Assembly: GCA_016192455.1 (NCBI GenBank)
Contig: JACPUC010000007.1
Span: 226,818 to 290,817, forward strand
Direction of reading: 5' to 3'
Source of the DNA: Candidatus Tectimicrobiota bacterium
GTDB lineage: Bacteria; JACPUC01
Length of the DNA stretch: 64,000 nt
Numbering within the stretch: position 1 is the stretch's first letter; each line of letters opens with the position of its first letter. The notes under the pieces are model-generated. The model searched no databases, was not told the origin of the DNA, and saw only the letters and a program-made list of their open reading frames with translations. Both the position numbers and the translations under genes were made by a program. Positions 51,330 through 59,977 of this stretch are shown here, piece after piece.

Positions 51330-51796
51330 GCCGAGCCTCCCGAGGTTCCCCGATCACGGCTGAGACGCCGCGCGACATCACGCATGGCGCGCTCATCAAA
51401 GCCAAGCTGCTCGGCGCGACGCTGCTCTCGCCGGTAGGCGCGCCAGCGGCGCTCATACAATGTCTCCAGCGCTTGCCGAGCGGTCTCGGCCTGCAGGTAC
51501 GCCTGCCGCGCAGCAGCGAGGCGTTCCTCGCATTCCGCGAGCCGCCGGTGCTGCGCCGCGATCCGGCCGTCGAGTGCCTCGCGGTAAGTCTGGTGCAGTT
51601 GCACGTTCCGCATCACCGTGCCACCGGCAAGGCAGTGCACGAGCGTCTGCTCCGCCGCCGTGTGCTCCTCCTGCAGCCGCTGCAGCTCTGCCTGTGCGGC
51701 GACGAGCTCGGCGGTCGCGCGCCCCACGACCCGCTCACACGCCTCGCAGCGGCGCCGACGGTGCTGCAGCACACTCTGCAGGTGAAAACGGAACAC
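51326..51796 (-). CDS. fliJ: flagellar export protein FliJ
   Basis: 156 residues, nearly all coiled-coil, with the FliJ start MFRFHLQSVLQHRRRRCEACERVV and an Arg/Glu-rich C terminus (LETLYERRWRAYRREQRRAEQLGFDERAMRDVARRL). FliJ inserts into the FliI hexamer and links it to FlhA, acting as an escort and rotor-like stalk. Primary sequence is weakly conserved, but length, helix pattern and place after fliI are decisive. It lies 67 bp after fliI and overlaps the next gene by 4 bp. Confidence 0.9.
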   Translation of the reverse strand: MFRFHLQSVLQHRRRRCEACERVVGRATAELVAAQAELQRLQEEHTAAEQTLVHCLAGGTVMRNVQLHQTYREALDGRIAAQHRRLAECEERLAAARQAYLQAETARQALETLYERRWRAYRREQRRAEQLGFDERAMRDVARRLSRDRGTSGGSA

Positions 51797-51838
51797 GTCA
51801 CCCTCACCGGATCGGGGGGCAGGGCGCCATGTGGTCCG

Positions 51839-51863
51839 GCCTCGGTCGTGCCAGCCCCGAGGC
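51839..51863 (-). repeat. hairpin at the fliI stop codon
   Basis: GCCTCGG-N11-CCGAGGC, a perfect 7-bp stem whose proximal arm includes the last base of the fliI TAG. It lies in the fliI-fliJ gap. It may protect the 3' end of an upstream segment or tune fliJ expression. Confidence 0.45.
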
Positions 51864-53185
51864 TAGGCAACGACGCCGCGAAGCTGCTCCACCGTCGCCT
51901 GCATGGAAGCCCCGACCTCGACGCGCTGCTGCAAGAAGTCGTTGACCGCGCCGATGCGGTCGATGGCATCGTCGATGCGCACATTGCTCCCCCGCACGTA
52001 GGCGCCGATATTGATGAGGTCCTCCGCCTCGGCGTATGTCGCGGCGATGCGGCGCAGCCGGCCCGCCCATTCCAGGTGCTCAGGAGGCACCACGTCCTTC
52101 ATGGGCCGGCTGAGGCTGCGCAAGACGTTGATGGCGGGGAAATGGTTCCGCGCCGCCAGCTCGCGCGACAGCTCGACGTGGCCATCGAGGATGGAGCGCA
52201 CGGCGTCGGCGATCGGCTCGTCCATGTCGTCCCCTTCGACGAGCACCGTGTAGATGCCCGTGATGCTGCCGGCCTCCGCCGCGTTGCCGGCGCGCTCAAG
52301 GAGCTTCGGCAGCAGCGCGAAGACGGAGGGGGTGTAGCCGCGCGACGTCGGCGGTTCGCCGATCGCCAACCCCACCTCGCGCTGCGCCATGGCGAAGCGC
52401 GTCAGCGAGTCCATCAGGAGCAGCACGTCACGCCCGCAGCCCCGGAAGTACTCCGCCACCGCGGTCGCCACGTAGGCCGCGCGCATCCTGATGAGGGGCG
52501 GTTGATCGGAGGTGGCGCAGACGACGACGGAGCGCCGCAGCCCGGCCGCGCCAAGATCGTTTTCGAGGAACTCGCGCAGCTCACGACCACGCTCTCCAAC
52601 GAGCGCGATGACGTTGACGTCGGCTGTGGTAAAGCGGGCAATCATGCCCAGCAGCACGCTCTTGCCCACGCCGCTGCCCGCCATGAGCGCCAGGCGCTGC
52701 CCCTTGCCGATGGTGAGGAGGCCGTTGATCGCCTTCACGCCGACATCGAGCGGCTCACGCAAACGGCGCCGCGTCATCGGGTTGAGCGGCTCTGCATAGA
52801 GGGGATAGGCCGTCTCCGCCTCGAGCGGTCCCCGCCCGTCGATCGGCTCCCCCAGACCGTTGAGGACACGCCCCAACAGCTTCGGGCCGACGGGCGTCGT
52901 GGCGACACTGTTGCGGGAGAGGATGGTGGAGCCTGGGCCGATGCCCCGCAGCTCTCCCAGCGGCATGAGGAGAATGCGCTGATCCCGGAACCCGACCACC
53001 TCGGCAGGAACTCCCGCGGCGCCGTGCTGCGGCAGGATCACGCAGGCGCCACCGACGGACGAGGCCGGTCCCAGACCTTCGATCACCAGCCCGAGCACCT
53101 GGGTAACCCTCCCCTGCACCTTCAGGGGCTGGGCGCGACGCGCTGCCCCGAGGTAGCGCCGAGCAGTCGTCAGGAGTCGTTCCAT
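51863..53185 (-). CDS. fliI: flagellum-specific ATP synthase FliI
   Basis: 440 residues from the ATG at 53185 (AGGAG 4 bases upstream); an ATG at 53197 is also possible, and the frame stays open to 53398. The F1-beta-like ATPase core is intact: Walker A AGSGVGKS at 169-176, GERGREL near 198, and LLLMDSLTRFAMAQREVGLAIGEPPTSRGYTPSVF. FliI is the hexameric ATPase of the flagellar export apparatus, with FliH as stator and FliJ as stalk. It lies between fliH and fliJ. Confidence 0.97.
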   Translation of the reverse strand: MERLLTTARRYLGAARRAQPLKVQGRVTQVLGLVIEGLGPASSVGGACVILPQHGAAGVPAEVVGFRDQRILLMPLGELRGIGPGSTILSRNSVATTPVGPKLLGRVLNGLGEPIDGRGPLEAETAYPLYAEPLNPMTRRRLREPLDVGVKAINGLLTIGKGQRLALMAGSGVGKSVLLGMIARFTTADVNVIALVGERGRELREFLENDLGAAGLRRSVVVCATSDQPPLIRMRAAYVATAVAEYFRGCGRDVLLLMDSLTRFAMAQREVGLAIGEPPTSRGYTPSVFALLPKLLERAGNAAEAGSITGIYTVLVEGDDMDEPIADAVRSILDGHVELSRELAARNHFPAINVLRSLSRPMKDVVPPEHLEWAGRLRRIAATYAEAEDLINIGAYVRGSNVRIDDAIDRIGAVNDFLQQRVEVGASMQATVEQLRGVVA

Positions 53186-53321
53186 CGCTCTCCTCATGGC
53201 CTCCGCAACGGATGTCGACGGGCGGCCCTCGCCCGGCGGCTGCACAGGCGGCGCGTGCGGCGCCATCGGAGCCGCCGCCCCACTCCCGGGGGCCACCGAT
53301 CTGGCTGGGTCGAACTCGACC

Positions 53322-54206
53322 TTACCCTCCTGGGCCGTTTCGCTCGCCCTCCTGGGGGTCGCCTGCCGTGCCGTCACCCGCCAGGGTGCGCGCGTCATCT
53401 GTGTGGGGCGCCGGGCGGGGCTCGAACCCCACCTCCTGATTCATCTGCGCCAGAAGTTCCTCAAGCTGGACCTCCAGGCGCGCATCGACATCGCCGCTCG
53501 TGGTGCGCACGCGGCAATCTCCCGAGCGCAATGCATCGTCCACGATGATCTGCACCTGCCGGATGTTCTCGCAGCCCGCCAGCAGGTCGGCTTGACGCTC
53601 GCTGATGAGCCGGTGGTCCGCGGCGCTCACGAGCAGTTCCATCTCGAAGGCCCCATGCACGGCCGTGAGCGCGGCGCGCGCCATGGAGAGGACCACCCCG
53701 GGATCACTGTCCAGCTCGCGTCTCACGAGTTTCATGGCCATGCTGCGAACAATGTCCACGAGGTGCGCCTCGAGGTGTCGGCAAAGTCGCGCCTCGAAAG
53801 ACTGCAGGTTTTCCGCGACGCCGCGAACCGCCTCGACCGCCTGCGCGATGCGGGCTTCCGCCTCCGCTGCGGCCTGCTGGAATCCGTCTTGCGCGCCGCG
53901 CGCGTAGCCGCGCTGATAGTCCGCCTGGCGCTCAGCCTGGTGCTCCGCCGCAGCCTGGTGAAGCGCCAGGTCGACGCGCCGGCCGTCCTGATAGCTGATG
54001 CGCCCCTGCGCATCCGTGTAGGTGTTCGGAGTCCAGGTCGCGCCGCTGCCGCTCCCCCCATGTTGATCTGCACGAAAGCGGGCCGTCGGGCGGGACGTGG
54101 GGTCCGGGGGATGGGTGAAGGCGCGCAGCACAAACGGCGTTGCGGCGTCCGCGGGATCAAGGCGCCGCTTCACCAGGGCTCCCTCGTCCTTCCTAGAGGA
54201 TGACAT
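53322..54206 (-). CDS. fliH: flagellar assembly protein FliH
   Basis: 294 residues from the ATG at 54206, which overlaps the fliG end by 14 bp. A GTG at 54173 with a stronger GAGGGAG ribosome binding site is a good alternative. The middle has the Ala/Gln/Glu-rich helix with GxxxG-like spacing (AERQADYQRGYARGAQDGFQQAAAEAEARIAQAVEAVRGV). The C-terminal FliH/YscL domain reads LCRHLEAHLVDIVRSMAMKLVRRELDSDPGVVLSMARAAL and ILVDDALRSGDCRV-like sequence. FliH regulates FliI and links it to FliN. The tail after ~255 is Pro/Gly-rich and extra. Confidence 0.92.
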   Translation of the reverse strand: MSSSRKDEGALVKRRLDPADAATPFVLRAFTHPPDPTSRPTARFRADQHGGSGSGATWTPNTYTDAQGRISYQDGRRVDLALHQAAAEHQAERQADYQRGYARGAQDGFQQAAAEAEARIAQAVEAVRGVAENLQSFEARLCRHLEAHLVDIVRSMAMKLVRRELDSDPGVVLSMARAALTAVHGAFEMELLVSAADHRLISERQADLLAGCENIRQVQIIVDDALRSGDCRVRTTSGDVDARLEVQLEELLAQMNQEVGFEPRPAPHTDDARTLAGDGTAGDPQEGERNGPGG

Positions 54207-55188
54207 CGTCGGACCCACCCCGGCTGATCATGATCTTCCCCTCGTCTTCGAGTCGACGCGCCACCTGGATGATGTTCTGCTGCGCCCCCTCGACATCACT
54301 CAGGCGCACCGGGCCGAGAGCTTCGAGGTCTTCCCGCAGCATCTCCGCAGCGCGCTCCGACATGTTCTTGAAGAAGAGCTCCTTTACCCCCTCGCTGGCC
54401 GATTTCATCGCCAAGATGAGCTGATCATTCTGGACCTCCTTCAGCACCGCCTGGATGCCCAACCCATCGATGTGCGCGAGATCCTCGAAGACGAACATGC
54501 GCTTGCGAATCTCTTCGGCGAGGTCGGAGCGGAACTCCTCCACGGCGCTGAAGATCGATTCCTCGCTTGCCTTGTCGAGCTGGTTGAGAATCTCCGCGGC
54601 AGTCTCCACGCCCCCTATCTCGCGCCTCTTTGCGCCGCTGCTCTCCTGCAGTTCGCGGCAAATCATCTCGCTCACCTCATCGAGGACCTCGGGGGCGACG
54701 GGTTCAAGGGTGGAGACGCGCACGATGATCTCGGACCGCATGCGCTCCGGTAACAGCTTCATTACCGTGGCAGCCTGGCGGGGCTCCATGTGGGCCACCA
54801 CCAGCGCCGCCGTCTGCGGGTGTTCGTTGCCGAGGAAGCGCGCGAGCGCTTTCTCATCAATCCTTCCGAGGCTCTCGAAACGATCGCCCGAATTCGTCTG
54901 GTCGCCGACCATGGCCTCGGCTTTCTTATCGCCGACAGCTTTGCTGAGGAGACGCTTGAACTGATCCTGGCTGCCGATGAGATGCTCGCTCTGCGCCAGA
55001 TCGATGAACTCGCGGATCACCACGGCGATCTCTTCCGACGGCACCCGCTCGAGCTCGGGCAGGCAGTCGCGGATGCGTTGGATGTCGCGCGGATCGAGGA
55101 AGCGAAAGACGGCGGCGGCCACCTCCTCGCCCAGGGAGAAGAGGACGATCGCCGTCTTCATGGCTCCCGACAGGCTAGCTGCTGCCAT
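54193..55188 (-). CDS. fliG: flagellar motor switch protein FliG
   Basis: 331 residues. The N-terminal FliF-binding region starts LSGAMKTAIVLFSLGEEVAAAVFRFLDPRDIQRI. The middle domain carries the EHPQT motif (LARFLGNEHPQTAALVVAHMEPRQAATVMKLLPERMR). The C-terminal torque domain has the charged helix LREDLEALGPVRLSDVEGAQQNIIQVARRLEDEGKI. FliG couples stator force to the rotor. The ATG at 55188 overlaps fliF by 14 bp; an in-frame ATG at 55161 would avoid this. Confidence 0.97.
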   Translation of the reverse strand: MAAASLSGAMKTAIVLFSLGEEVAAAVFRFLDPRDIQRIRDCLPELERVPSEEIAVVIREFIDLAQSEHLIGSQDQFKRLLSKAVGDKKAEAMVGDQTNSGDRFESLGRIDEKALARFLGNEHPQTAALVVAHMEPRQAATVMKLLPERMRSEIIVRVSTLEPVAPEVLDEVSEMICRELQESSGAKRREIGGVETAAEILNQLDKASEESIFSAVEEFRSDLAEEIRKRMFVFEDLAHIDGLGIQAVLKEVQNDQLILAMKSASEGVKELFFKNMSERAAEMLREDLEALGPVRLSDVEGAQQNIIQVARRLEDEGKIMISRGGSDDVIL

Positions 55189-56815
55189 GCTGAACGGCTC
55201 CTTCCTTCAGCCACGTCTTCAGGAGCTGCGTCGTGACCTCGGGTTTCTGGCGCGCGAACTCCTGGAGTTGATCGCGGTCGGCGAGCTGCTTGCGTCCTTC
55301 GCCGGAGGCCGGCAGGGCCAGCTCAGCCTCGAGCTCTCGCAGGCTCTTGGGGAGCTGTTGGATGAAGGCGATCTCCTCGCCGGTGCGCGTCAGCCAAGCA
55401 AGGAGCGGGCGGAGCACGAAGAGGAAGAGCAGGAGGACGACGACCGCCGTGAGGCCATAGTTGAGGTAGGGGCTGAGCTGCTGCGGGAGACCTTCCGGAG
55501 CGGCCTGCGGAGCCTCGACCGCATCGGCCGGCGCGGGCCGAAACGGCACGTTCACGAGGGAAATCTGATCCCCCCGCTGCTCGTTGAAGCCGACGCTGCG
55601 CTTGATGATCTCCTCAAACTTCTTCAGCTCCTCGGGGCTGCGCGGCACGAACGATGCCGGACCGCCCTCCCCCGCCCCCTTCTTGCCGTCACCCGCCTCG
55701 CGGCCATCGATGAGCACCGCCACCGACAACCGTTTGATCTCGCCCGGCGCCTCGATGACGCGCTGCACCACGCGCCCGACCTCATAGTTGAGCGTCTCGT
55801 TCTGGCGGCTGAAGCCACGATCGCCGCCGCGCGAGGCGACCGCGCCGGCGCCACGGGCGTCCGGCACATTCGAGTCGACCCCGGGCACGCCGCTGGCCGG
55901 CGCGCGGCCGCCATTCGACTCCTCGGTGGTGCGCTGCTCGCTCCGCAGCACCACCTGATCGGGATCGTAGTTCTCTTCGGTGCGCTCGACGCGCTTCGCG
56001 TTCAGCTCGACGGCGACCCGCGCCAGGACCTTCCCCGCCCCCATGACGCCGCCGAGCATCGTCTCAATGCGGCGCTCTAGCTTGCGCTCGAGGTCGGCCT
56101 GGAGGTCGAGCTGCGCGCCGCTGAGGCGCTCGCCGGACATGTCCCCGGTTTCACCGCCGGCGAGGATCTGCCCCTGCTGATTGACCACCGTCACCTTCTC
56201 CGGCTTCAGCCCCTCGACGCTGCTGGCGACGAGGTGAACGATGCCGGCCACCTGGCGTTTCTGCAGCGTCTGCCCGCGCCGCAGTTGGAGGATGACGGAG
56301 GCGCGGGCTTCCGCGGCGTCGCGCACGAACAGCGACGGCTCCGGCACGACGATGTGAACGCGCGCGCGTTCCACCGACTCGAGTTGCCCGATCGTGCGTG
56401 CCAGTTCACCCTGGAGGGCGCGGCGATAGTTGAGCTTCTGGACGAACTCCGTGGCGCCGAAGCTCATCTTGTCGAAGAGCTCGAAGCCCACCCCGCCGCC
56501 GCGCGGGTAGCCCGCGCTGGCGAGTTGCAGGCGCAGTTCACTCAAACGCTCCGCCGGCGCCAGGATGGTGGCGCCGTTGTCGGCGATCTGATACGGCACC
56601 TTCATGGTGCGGAGCTGCTCGACGATCGCCGCCGCATCCTCGGCATCGAGGCCGCGATACATGATGCGGAGGTGCGGCTGGCTCGACCAGAGGAAGAGCG
56701 CCACGAAGCCGCCCAGCGTGAGGGCGCCGACAAGCAACAGACTGAGTTTCCTGCCGAAGCTCAGGCCGTCGAGGAGCGCCTGCACCTGACTCATCAACTC
56801 ATGGAAGAACCCCAT
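55175..56815 (-). CDS. fliF: flagellar MS-ring protein FliF
   Basis: 546 residues. The first membrane helix is at ~24-44 (LSLLLVGALTLGGFVALFLW), followed by the ring-building motifs (VPYQIADNGATILAPAERLSELRLQLASAGYPRGGGVGFELFDKMSFGATEFVQKLNYRRALQGELARTI). The second helix is near 448-470 (LTAVVVLLLFLFVLRPLLAWL). The C-terminal tail (KPEVTTQLLKTWLKE) binds FliG. FliF forms the MS/C-ring scaffold and houses the export gate. It follows fliE by 29 bp. Confidence 0.97.
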   Translation of the reverse strand: MGFFHELMSQVQALLDGLSFGRKLSLLLVGALTLGGFVALFLWSSQPHLRIMYRGLDAEDAAAIVEQLRTMKVPYQIADNGATILAPAERLSELRLQLASAGYPRGGGVGFELFDKMSFGATEFVQKLNYRRALQGELARTIGQLESVERARVHIVVPEPSLFVRDAAEARASVILQLRRGQTLQKRQVAGIVHLVASSVEGLKPEKVTVVNQQGQILAGGETGDMSGERLSGAQLDLQADLERKLERRIETMLGGVMGAGKVLARVAVELNAKRVERTEENYDPDQVVLRSEQRTTEESNGGRAPASGVPGVDSNVPDARGAGAVASRGGDRGFSRQNETLNYEVGRVVQRVIEAPGEIKRLSVAVLIDGREAGDGKKGAGEGGPASFVPRSPEELKKFEEIIKRSVGFNEQRGDQISLVNVPFRPAPADAVEAPQAAPEGLPQQLSPYLNYGLTAVVVLLLFLFVLRPLLAWLTRTGEEIAFIQQLPKSLRELEAELALPASGEGRKQLADRDQLQEFARQKPEVTTQLLKTWLKEGAVQHGSS

Positions 56816-56844
56816 GCTTCGCTACCTCGCAGCCGGCACGAGCC

Positions 56845-57168
56845 CTACACCTGCAGGCGCATGATCTCCTGGTAGGCGCCCAGGAGCTTGTTACGGACCT
56901 GAAGTAAGAGACGGAAGGAGAGATCAGCCTTCTCGATGGCGAGCATGGTCTCGTGCACGTTCTTCTCATCGCCAACGGCCAGGGCCTTCATGGATGCCTC
57001 GGCCTGGCCTTGAAGTCGCTGCACGTCTTCCACCGCCCGCGCCAGGAAGGTGCTGAAGGGGGGCGCGGCAGGCCGTCCGCCCGCGGCGGGCCGGGCGCTC
57101 GCGGGAGCGGCGGAGATGCCCGGCAATGGCTGCCCCGTTGGGAGAGGGGAGGTCTGCATGCGGATCAC
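56845..57168 (-). CDS. fliE: flagellar MS-ring/rod adaptor FliE
   Basis: 107 residues, normal FliE length. The conserved C-terminal helix is intact (SFSTFLARAVEDV-like start, QGQAEASMKALAVGDEKNVHETMLAIEKADLSFRLLLQVRNKLLGAYQEIMRLQV). FliE is the first rod-type substrate and joins the MS ring and FliP to the rod. The N-terminal ~45 residues are Pro/Ala-rich and variable, as usual. It lies between flgC and fliF. Confidence 0.96.
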   Translation of the reverse strand: MIRMQTSPLPTGQPLPGISAAPASARPAAGGRPAAPPFSTFLARAVEDVQRLQGQAEASMKALAVGDEKNVHETMLAIEKADLSFRLLLQVRNKLLGAYQEIMRLQV

Positions 57169-57176
57169 CCCGAGGT

Positions 57177-57200
57177 TAGGCCGTCAGGCTCTGCGGCCTA
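57177..57200 (-). repeat. hairpin overlapping the flgC stop codon
   Basis: TAGGCCG-N10-CGGCCTA, a perfect 7-bp stem whose proximal arm contains the complete flgC TAG stop. It lies 9 bases upstream of the fliE ATG and could affect fliE translation. Confidence 0.45.
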
Positions 57201-57632
57201 GCGGCCGATTTCCATGGCTTTCAGCGTCATATCCTTCGTCGCCCGCATGGCGGTGACGTTGGCTTCGTAGGAGCGCGTTGCGGAGAGCATGTTCACCATC
57301 TCCGCCACGAGGTTGATGTTGGGATAGGCGACGTTGCCGCTCCGGTCCGCGTCCGGGTGCTTCGGATCATAGACACGCCGCGGCGGACTGGTGTCCTCCA
57401 CCACATCGACCACCCGCACCCCCGCGAGCGGCGAGGTGAAGCGCTGCAAGGTGGAAGCGAACCCCTCCTCCACCGGCGTCGTTTGGAAAACCGGGCTCTT
57501 GCGGCGGTACGGCCCGCCGCCCGCGGTGCGCGTCGTGGAGATGTTGGCGAGGTTCGACGCGATGACGTCCATGCGCAGGCGCTGGGCACTTAGGCCAGAG
57601 CTGCTCAGGTTGAGCGCGGTGAGGAAGCTCAC
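57198..57632 (-). CDS. flgC: flagellar proximal rod protein FlgC
   Basis: 144 residues. The N-terminal motif is typical (FLTALNLSSSGLSAQRLRMDVIASNLANISTTRTAGGGPYRRKSPVF). The C terminus has the FlgC block (DPKHPDADRSGNVAYPNINLVAEMVNMLSATRSYEANVTAMRATKDMTLKAMEIGR). FlgC forms part of the proximal rod. The start overlaps the flgB stop by 4 bp (ATGA), so the pair is translationally coupled. Confidence 0.97.
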   Translation of the reverse strand: MSFLTALNLSSSGLSAQRLRMDVIASNLANISTTRTAGGGPYRRKSPVFQTTPVEEGFASTLQRFTSPLAGVRVVDVVEDTSPPRRVYDPKHPDADRSGNVAYPNINLVAEMVNMLSATRSYEANVTAMRATKDMTLKAMEIGR

Positions 57633-58033
57633 GGCAACTGTCCTCCTTCCTGGATCGCCAGGCGGATGCTCTGGAGCTGCTTCGTCAACATCTGCACGGT
57701 GGCGTTGTACATGAGGTGGTTCTCAGCCAGCTTTGTCATCTCGCGATCAATATCGACGAGGTTCCCATCGGTGCGCGGCTGCCCCGGCACCTCGATCACC
57801 TCGGGGCGCACGTCGCGCAACGAGGAGCCGCCGCTCAGGTGCCGCGGGTTCGTGGCGAGGGCGCGGGCGCCGTCCATGGCGCGCTTGAGCTGGCTTTCGA
57901 AGCGCACCTCCTGGGCGCGGTAATTCGGCGTGTCCACATTAGCAAGGTTCGCCGCCACGACGCCGTGCTGCAGGGTGCGGAAGTCGAGCGCGCGGGCCAG
58001 GAGGGCCACCGTCGATCCGAAGAGGTCTGCCAT
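57629..58033 (-). CDS. flgB: flagellar proximal rod protein FlgB
   Basis: 134 residues. Family features are complete: LFGSTVALLARALDFRTLQHGVVAANLANVDTPNYRAQEVRFESQLK at the N terminus and NLVDIDREMTKLAENHLMYNATVQMLTKQLQSIRLAIQEGG at the C terminus. FlgB is the most proximal rod subunit. It is the first gene of the large basal-body/hook operon. A near-consensus sigma54 promoter and an AT-rich palindrome lie upstream. Confidence 0.97.
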   Translation of the reverse strand: MADLFGSTVALLARALDFRTLQHGVVAANLANVDTPNYRAQEVRFESQLKRAMDGARALATNPRHLSGGSSLRDVRPEVIEVPGQPRTDGNLVDIDREMTKLAENHLMYNATVQMLTKQLQSIRLAIQEGGQLP

Positions 58034-58147
58034 GCGGGGTCTCTCGCTGCCGGTGTTGCTGCAGCCTCGATCTCATCGCTCACCGCTGGAGGGGGCTGCG
58101 AGGTCGCCGCGCGGGCGGCTCATCAAGCGGCGCTGCGGTTCCACCAG

Positions 58148-58163
58148 AGCAAGGCACGTACCA
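58148..58163 (-). promoter_or_regulatory. sigma54 promoter for the flgB operon
   Basis: The minus strand reads TGGTACGTGCCTTGCT. It matches TGGCACG-N4-TTGCW at all defined positions except one (T for C at the fourth base), with exact GG-N10-GC spacing. The predicted start is ~100 bases before flgB. Confidence 0.82.
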
Positions 58164-58192
58164 CCGGCGCCGTCCTCCACTCCTCCCCGCGA

Positions 58193-58206
58193 GAGAAAAT
58201 TTTCTC
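58193..58206. promoter_or_regulatory. AT-rich 14-bp palindrome upstream of the flgB promoter
   Basis: GAGAAAATTTTCTC is perfectly self-complementary and stands out in a GC-rich region. It is centred ~37 bp upstream of the -24 element. It could bind a dimeric activator such as FleR, or a bending protein; this is inference. Confidence 0.45.
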
Positions 58207-58594
58207 CTTGCACCTCAACGAGTTGTAGAGATTTTCAGGAAAACCCCGCGGCGCTCGGGCGCGAACCCGAACGCGTCTGCCAACAGAGCTAGGCATAAAG
58301 TTCCGCATGCGCTCCGCGGGCATGGGAAAAATTGATCGAGCGCCACACCGCCATGTCCGGTCGCTGCGGAGCTGTCGTTCGCCCGCCAAGTCCCGGGGGG
58401 GCAGTGCGAGGCTATCGCCTGGCAGATCGAATTGGGACGGTGGATTTTTCTGGCAGGCGAACGCTCCCCCCACCCCTGAGAACCGCGGGGGCTCTGTCTT
58501 GGCGAGGAGGGGGGTGGCAGGTGGCAGGATGAACCGAGTTGAGGAGGAGATCACCAGAGCCGCGAGGAGTGGGTGGGGCCTGGCTCTGACGTGG

Positions 58595-59977
58595 CTAGAG
58601 GTTAGCGAGCTCGCCGCTGGTCCGGTACTCGCGCAGCTTGTTCCGCAGGGTGCGGATACTGATGCCCAGCAGCTTGGCGGCATAGGTGCGATTGCCGCCA
58701 ACCTCTTGCAGGGTCTTGACGATGAGCTGCTTCTCCATCTCCCGCATCGTCAGCCCCGGCTGGATGGTCGTCGCCTTCGGGGCCGGCTCGGGCCCGGCGA
58801 CGTTCTCGAGCGTCGATCCATCAACGAGGAAGTGCTTCGCCTCAAGTTCGCCATCGTTGGAGAGGAGGAGCGCCCGTTCGACGATGTTCTCCAGTTCCCG
58901 CACGTTGCCGCGCCAGGTGCACGCCTGCAGGATGCCAAGGGTGCGCGGCTCAACGGTGGGGACGCTGCGCCCATGCAGGTGCGCGTGCTTCGCCAGGAAA
59001 TACTCGACGAGGGTGGGGATATCCTTGGGACGGTCCCGCAGCGGCGGCAGGCGCAGGGGGATGACGTTGAGTCGATAGTAGAGGTCTTCGCGAAAGCGGC
59101 CCGCCTTGATCACCTCGGTCAGCTCTCGATTGGTGGTGGCGATGATGCGGAGGTCCAGCCGGACGGGTGTCGCACCGCCGATGCGATCGATCTCCTGCTC
59201 CTGGAGGACGCGCAGAAGCTTCGCCTGCAGCGGCAGCTCCATTTCGGTAATCTCATCGAGCAGGAGGGTGCCCCGGTTGGCGAGCTCGAACTTGCCGATC
59301 TTGCGGCTGATGGCGCCGGTAAAGGAGCCTTTCTCGTGGCCAAAGAGCTCGCTCTCCAGGAGCCCCTCCGGCAGGGCGGCACAATTCACGGCGACGAACG
59401 GTCGATCACAGCGGTCACTCTCGCGGTGGATGAAGCGCGCGAAGAGCTCCTTGCCGGTGCCGCTCTCACCTTGGATGAGGACGGTGGCTTTGGTCGGCGC
59501 GATGTGCCGAGCCAGCTCGAGACATCCCTGCAGGGCCGCGTCTTCTGTAATGATGGCGCGCCCTCCCGAGACCTCCTCGTACAGCGCGCTCCCCACCCTG
59601 CCGGAGTGGTGATTTCCCGCCAAGGCGCGGCGGACGACGTGTTCAAGCGTCTGGGACGTGAACGGCTTCACCACATAATCGAAGGCGCCGCGTTTCATCG
59701 CATCCACCGCGTTGTCGATCGAGCCGTAAGCGGTGATGACAATCACGGGGGTGAGGGGGGAACGCTCCTTGATACGCGCCAGCACTTCCAGGCCGTTCAT
59801 GCAGGGGAGTTTCACGTCGGTGATGACGGCGTTGAACGGGCGCTCAGCGAAGTGCGTCAGCGCCTGCTCGCCTGACTCCACGCAGAGGACCTCGCAGCCG
59901 CAGCGGCGCAGCGATTCGTGCAGCGCCTCGCGCATCTCTCGCTCATCATCGATGACGAGGACCGACGCCGCGGCCAT
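58595..59977 (-). CDS. fleR: sigma54-dependent NtrC-family regulator (FleR/FlrC-like)
   Basis: 460 residues from the ATG at 59977. The receiver domain has VIDDEREMRE, the phosphorylation Asp in ITDVKLPCMNG, and a conserved Lys in VVKPF. The AAA+ domain has Walker A GESGTGKE, the sigma54-contact loop GSFTGA (usual form GAFTGA), and LLLDEITEM as Walker B. The C-terminal Fis helix-turn-helix is GGNRTYAAKLLGISIRTLRNKLREY. FleR/FlrC-type proteins activate class III flagellar operons. The start shares one base with the kinase stop (TGATG), so expression is coupled. It is the most likely activator of the sigma54 promoters listed here. Confidence 0.93.
   Translation of the reverse strand: MAAASVLVIDDEREMREALHESLRRCGCEVLCVESGEQALTHFAERPFNAVITDVKLPCMNGLEVLARIKERSPLTPVIVITAYGSIDNAVDAMKRGAFDYVVKPFTSQTLEHVVRRALAGNHHSGRVGSALYEEVSGGRAIITEDAALQGCLELARHIAPTKATVLIQGESGTGKELFARFIHRESDRCDRPFVAVNCAALPEGLLESELFGHEKGSFTGAISRKIGKFELANRGTLLLDEITEMELPLQAKLLRVLQEQEIDRIGGATPVRLDLRIIATTNRELTEVIKAGRFREDLYYRLNVIPLRLPPLRDRPKDIPTLVEYFLAKHAHLHGRSVPTVEPRTLGILQACTWRGNVRELENIVERALLLSNDGELEAKHFLVDGSTLENVAGPEPAPKATTIQPGLTMREMEKQLIVKTLQEVGGNRTYAAKLLGISIRTLRNKLREYRTSGELANL

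Larger units (their letters stand above)
58034..58594. other. regulatory spacer between fleR and flgB
   Basis: 561 bp without a supported gene. It contains a sigma54 promoter (58148-58163), an AT-rich 14-bp palindrome (58193-58206) and, nearer fleR, a plain GC-rich stretch with a TGGCAGG direct repeat (TGGCAGGTGGCAGG, plus strand, near 58514). No clear intrinsic terminator was seen after fleR. Confidence 0.65.

Noticed and set aside
51473..53548. 691-codon plus-strand open frame opposite fliJ-fliI
   Set aside because: Shadow of fliI, whose ATPase motifs are intact.
58326..58335. T-run after fleR as an intrinsic terminator
   Set aside because: No stable stem directly precedes the five T residues on the minus strand.
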